Assembly: GCA_018818855.1 (NCBI GenBank)
Contig: JAHIRI010000065.1
Coordinates: 1-6,942 of the forward strand
DNA length: 6,942 nt
DNA from: Patescibacteria group bacterium
GTDB taxonomy: Bacteria; Patescibacteriota; Patescibacteriia; XYB2-FULL-38-15
Direction: 5' to 3'
Shown: piece after piece, positions 5,743-6,942 of the stretch
Position numbering within the stretch: position 1 is the first letter of the stretch
Layout of the letters: each line of letters opens with the position of its first letter
Made by a program: the position numbers and the translations under genes
The notes under the pieces: generated by a model
Told to the model about the DNA's origin: nothing
The model's database searches: none
What the model saw: the letters and a program-made list of their open reading frames with translations, nothing else

Positions 5743-6558
5743 TTAATGTGCTTTGTGCGCCTCGTGCTCTTCGTGTTCATGTTCTGTCACCGCCATCTTC
5801 AAAAAGACCAAAGTCAACATTGCAAAAACCAAAGCCTGAACAAACCCGACAAAAAATTCTAAAAACAAAAACGGCAAGGGTACAATATAAGGCACAAGAA
5901 AACTTACAACCGTAAGTAAAACTTCACCAGCAAAAATATTTCCAAAAAGCCGGAAAGAGAAAGAAACAAATTTTGCACATTCTGCAACTAATTCTAAAAT
6001 TCCGGCGAAAAAATTTATAAACCCGCCAAAAGAAGGAACCGGAACAAAACCATATTTGATTTTAAATAAACCCCCGAACGGCAGAAATTTTTTTCCGTAT
6101 TTCCAAATGCCAAGAGCGACAATGCCAAAAATTTGAGTGGAAATTACTGAGACAATAGCAATGGCCAGAGTAACATTCAAGTCAGCTGAGGCTGAACGAA
6201 TAAATGGTACGAGAATCATCTCACCGTGATGTTCTTCCCAAATGCCAATTGAACCGAGGCCGGGAATAACTTCAACCCAGTTGGACAAAATCACGAAAAG
6301 AAAAATTGTAAAAACAATCGGAAAAAATTGTCTAGCCTGCTTCCTGTCTCCCGTGATTGTTTCCATAAAATTCAGGGCTCCCTCTACAACTGTTTCTACA
6401 AAATTTTGTAAACCTTTCGGAACTTCTCTTATTTTTCTTCCAACCACAAGTGCCATGATAATCAAAAATAAAATAATAACCCAGGCCACGAGCAAGGTAT
6501 TCGTGACCGGAAAACTTCCGATATGAAAGATTGTTTCTGCCGCCAAAGATATATTCAT
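5743..6558 (-). CDS. atpB: F1Fo ATP synthase a subunit (ion channel of Fo)
   Basis: Subunit a is the membrane stator that holds the two proton half-channels beside the c-ring. Starting at ATG 6558-6556 it has 271 residues, the usual size. Hydrophobic segments lie at about 20-40, 80-98, 126-150, 176-194, 200-223 and 226-255. The essential channel arginine is R203 in SFRLFGNIFAGE; E212 follows, and FVGFVQALVFAMLT (236-249) carries the conserved Gln, Q241. E234 stands where E. coli has His245, so two glutamates occupy the 219/245 pair. The C-terminus is His/Glu-rich (five His in the last 12 residues). The frame stays open upstream to 6780, but that extension lies inside the preceding gene, looks like shadow sequence and has no family counterpart. 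The gap to the upstream stop is 22 bases and no Shine-Dalgarno is visible, so translation may be coupled. Confidence 0.96.
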   Translation of the reverse strand: MNISLAAETIFHIGSFPVTNTLLVAWVIILFLIIMALVVGRKIREVPKGLQNFVETVVEGALNFMETITGDRKQARQFFPIVFTIFLFVILSNWVEVIPGLGSIGIWEEHHGEMILVPFIRSASADLNVTLAIAIVSVISTQIFGIVALGIWKYGKKFLPFGGLFKIKYGFVPVPSFGGFINFFAGILELVAECAKFVSFSFRLFGNIFAGEVLLTVVSFLVPYIVPLPFLFLEFFVGFVQALVFAMLTLVFLKMAVTEHEHEEHEAHKAH

Positions 6559-6580
6559 AGAAATAATTCGGGGATCAGGG

Positions 6581-6856
6581 CTATTCTTTTTTATTTTCTT
6601 TATTTTCGAGTCCAGCTTCGGATAAAATTTTGATTGTCTTAAAATATACCGCAAAAGTTGAAACAACCAGGGATAAAAGAATCCCGGCCAGCAGGAGCCA
6701 CGGCGAAGTATTAAATTTTTTATCAAGCATCCTTCCGCCAAGCGCCAAAACAACGATTGGAATAGCAATGGAATAACCAAGCTGCCAGGCCAGAGAAAGC
6801 GCTGACCAGGATTGATTTTTTTCTTTAATTTCTGACTGTTTTGGAGAGTTATCCAC
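6581..6856 (-). CDS. atpZ: AtpZ/AtpI-family small membrane protein, first gene of the operon
   Basis: This family (Pfam ATPase_gene1, AtpZ/AtpI) encodes small membrane proteins often placed first in atp operons. Some members have been linked to c-ring assembly or divalent-cation transport, but the role is not settled. From GTG 6856-6854 the protein has 91 residues. A polar, Lys-rich N-terminus (1-16) is followed by two membrane helices (about 18-39 and 53-74). The family hallmark GGRMLDKKFNTSPW (40-53) lies between them, and a charged tail ends the protein. A longer frame back to TTG 6925-6923 exists, but that TTG is the -35 box of a strong promoter and the extension would be partly untranscribed. 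The GTG start gives the usual family size and has AAGGG 11 bases upstream. AtpZ or AtpI cannot be told apart with confidence from this sequence. Confidence 0.85.
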   Translation of the reverse strand: MDNSPKQSEIKEKNQSWSALSLAWQLGYSIAIPIVVLALGGRMLDKKFNTSPWLLLAGILLSLVVSTFAVYFKTIKILSEAGLENKENKKE

Positions 6857-6857
6857 A
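6849..6857 (+). promoter_or_regulatory. Single consensus DnaA box (TTATCCACA) over the first start codon
   Basis: The nine bases TTATCCACA match the consensus DnaA box exactly and cover the GTG start of the first gene, about 40 bases downstream of the -10 box. I saw no second box in the window and no origin-like cluster, so this may be chance. Confidence 0.25.
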
Positions 6858-6867
6858 GCTTTATTTT

Positions 6868-6872
6868 CCCTT
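6868..6872 (-). promoter_or_regulatory. Likely ribosome binding site of the first gene (AAGGG)
   Basis: The mRNA reads TTAAGGTTAAGGG ahead of the GTG at 6856. The AAGGG ends 11 bases before the start codon, a little far for an ideal Shine-Dalgarno but the best purine run in the leader. It supports the GTG start over the upstream TTG. Confidence 0.5.
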
Positions 6873-6896
6873 AACCTTAATTTAGATAATTTAGGT

Positions 6897-6925
6897 ATTA
6901 TAGAATGTATTTTAAAAATGGTCAA
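6897..6925 (-). promoter_or_regulatory. Sigma70-type promoter of the atp operon
   Basis: On the minus strand TTGACC (6925-6920) matches the -35 consensus at five of six bases. A 17-base spacer follows, then a perfect TATAAT -10 box (6902-6897). Transcription should start near 6890, leaving a leader of about 34 bases before the GTG at 6856. Position directly ahead of the first atp gene supports it as the operon's main promoter. No operator or riboswitch is visible in the short leader. The boxes are seen directly; activity is inferred. Confidence 0.85.
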
Positions 6926-6928
6926 TAG

Positions 6929-6942
6929 TTTTTTTTAAAAAA
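6929..6942 (-). promoter_or_regulatory. A/T tract upstream of the -35 box, UP-element-like
   Basis: Read on the minus strand, six T and then eight A lie three bases upstream of the -35 hexamer, where the RNA polymerase alpha subunit binds UP elements in well-studied bacteria. The tract touches the window edge, so its full extent is unknown. A role in boosting the promoter is inference. Confidence 0.45.

Noticed and set aside
6559..6780. N-terminal extension of subunit a to an ATG at 6780
   Set aside because: It overlaps almost the whole upstream gene in another frame and has no subunit a features; the conserved N-terminus begins at ATG 6558.
1..6942. CRISPR arrays, tRNA or rRNA genes, insertion sequences, or a hidden novel gene cluster
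   Set aside because: The window is almost fully covered by nine ATP synthase operon genes; no spaced repeats, cloverleaf-like sequence, transposase or terminal repeats were seen, and no gap exceeds about 100 bases.

Overview
The window holds a single, almost complete F1Fo ATP synthase operon. Every gene is on the minus strand, so transcription runs from the right edge (about 6942) to the left edge. The order in transcription is atpZ/atpI-like gene, atpB (a), atpE (c), atpF (b), atpH (delta), atpA (alpha), atpG (gamma), atpD (beta), atpC (epsilon), which is the classical bacterial order. Only atpC is incomplete: it runs off the left edge. All catalytic and ion-path residues I checked are present, and I see no frameshift, insertion or foreign gene.

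The organism is bacterial and moderately AT-rich, and uses the standard stops TAA and TAG. The very short delta subunit, the Shine-Dalgarno-poor gene starts, and the basic epsilon tail (LKVARKRGR) suggest a Patescibacteria/CPR member, for example a Parcubacteria-like lineage. This is inference, not proof.

Region by region: 6897-6942 is a sigma70-type promoter (TTGACC, 17-base spacer, TATAAT) behind an A-tract. A GTG-started 91-residue AtpZ/AtpI-family protein follows (6854-6581, minus strand). Next come the Fo genes atpB, atpE and atpF, then the stalk gene atpH, then the F1 genes atpA, atpG, atpD and atpC. Most spacers are 8-22 bases. Three are longer and contain inverted repeats: atpB-atpE (94 bases), atpE-atpF (67 bases) and atpG-atpD (102 bases). 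They flank the high-copy c gene and precede the catalytic beta gene, so they are the best candidates for setting subunit ratios after transcription.

Together the products form the membrane rotor and stator (a, b, c), the connecting stalks (b, delta, gamma, epsilon) and the alpha3beta3 catalytic head. The c subunit looks proton-type rather than sodium-type. I found no undescribed system. The points worth a second look are the structured spacers, the misleading TTG start of the first gene, the shortened delta subunit and the His-rich tail of subunit a.
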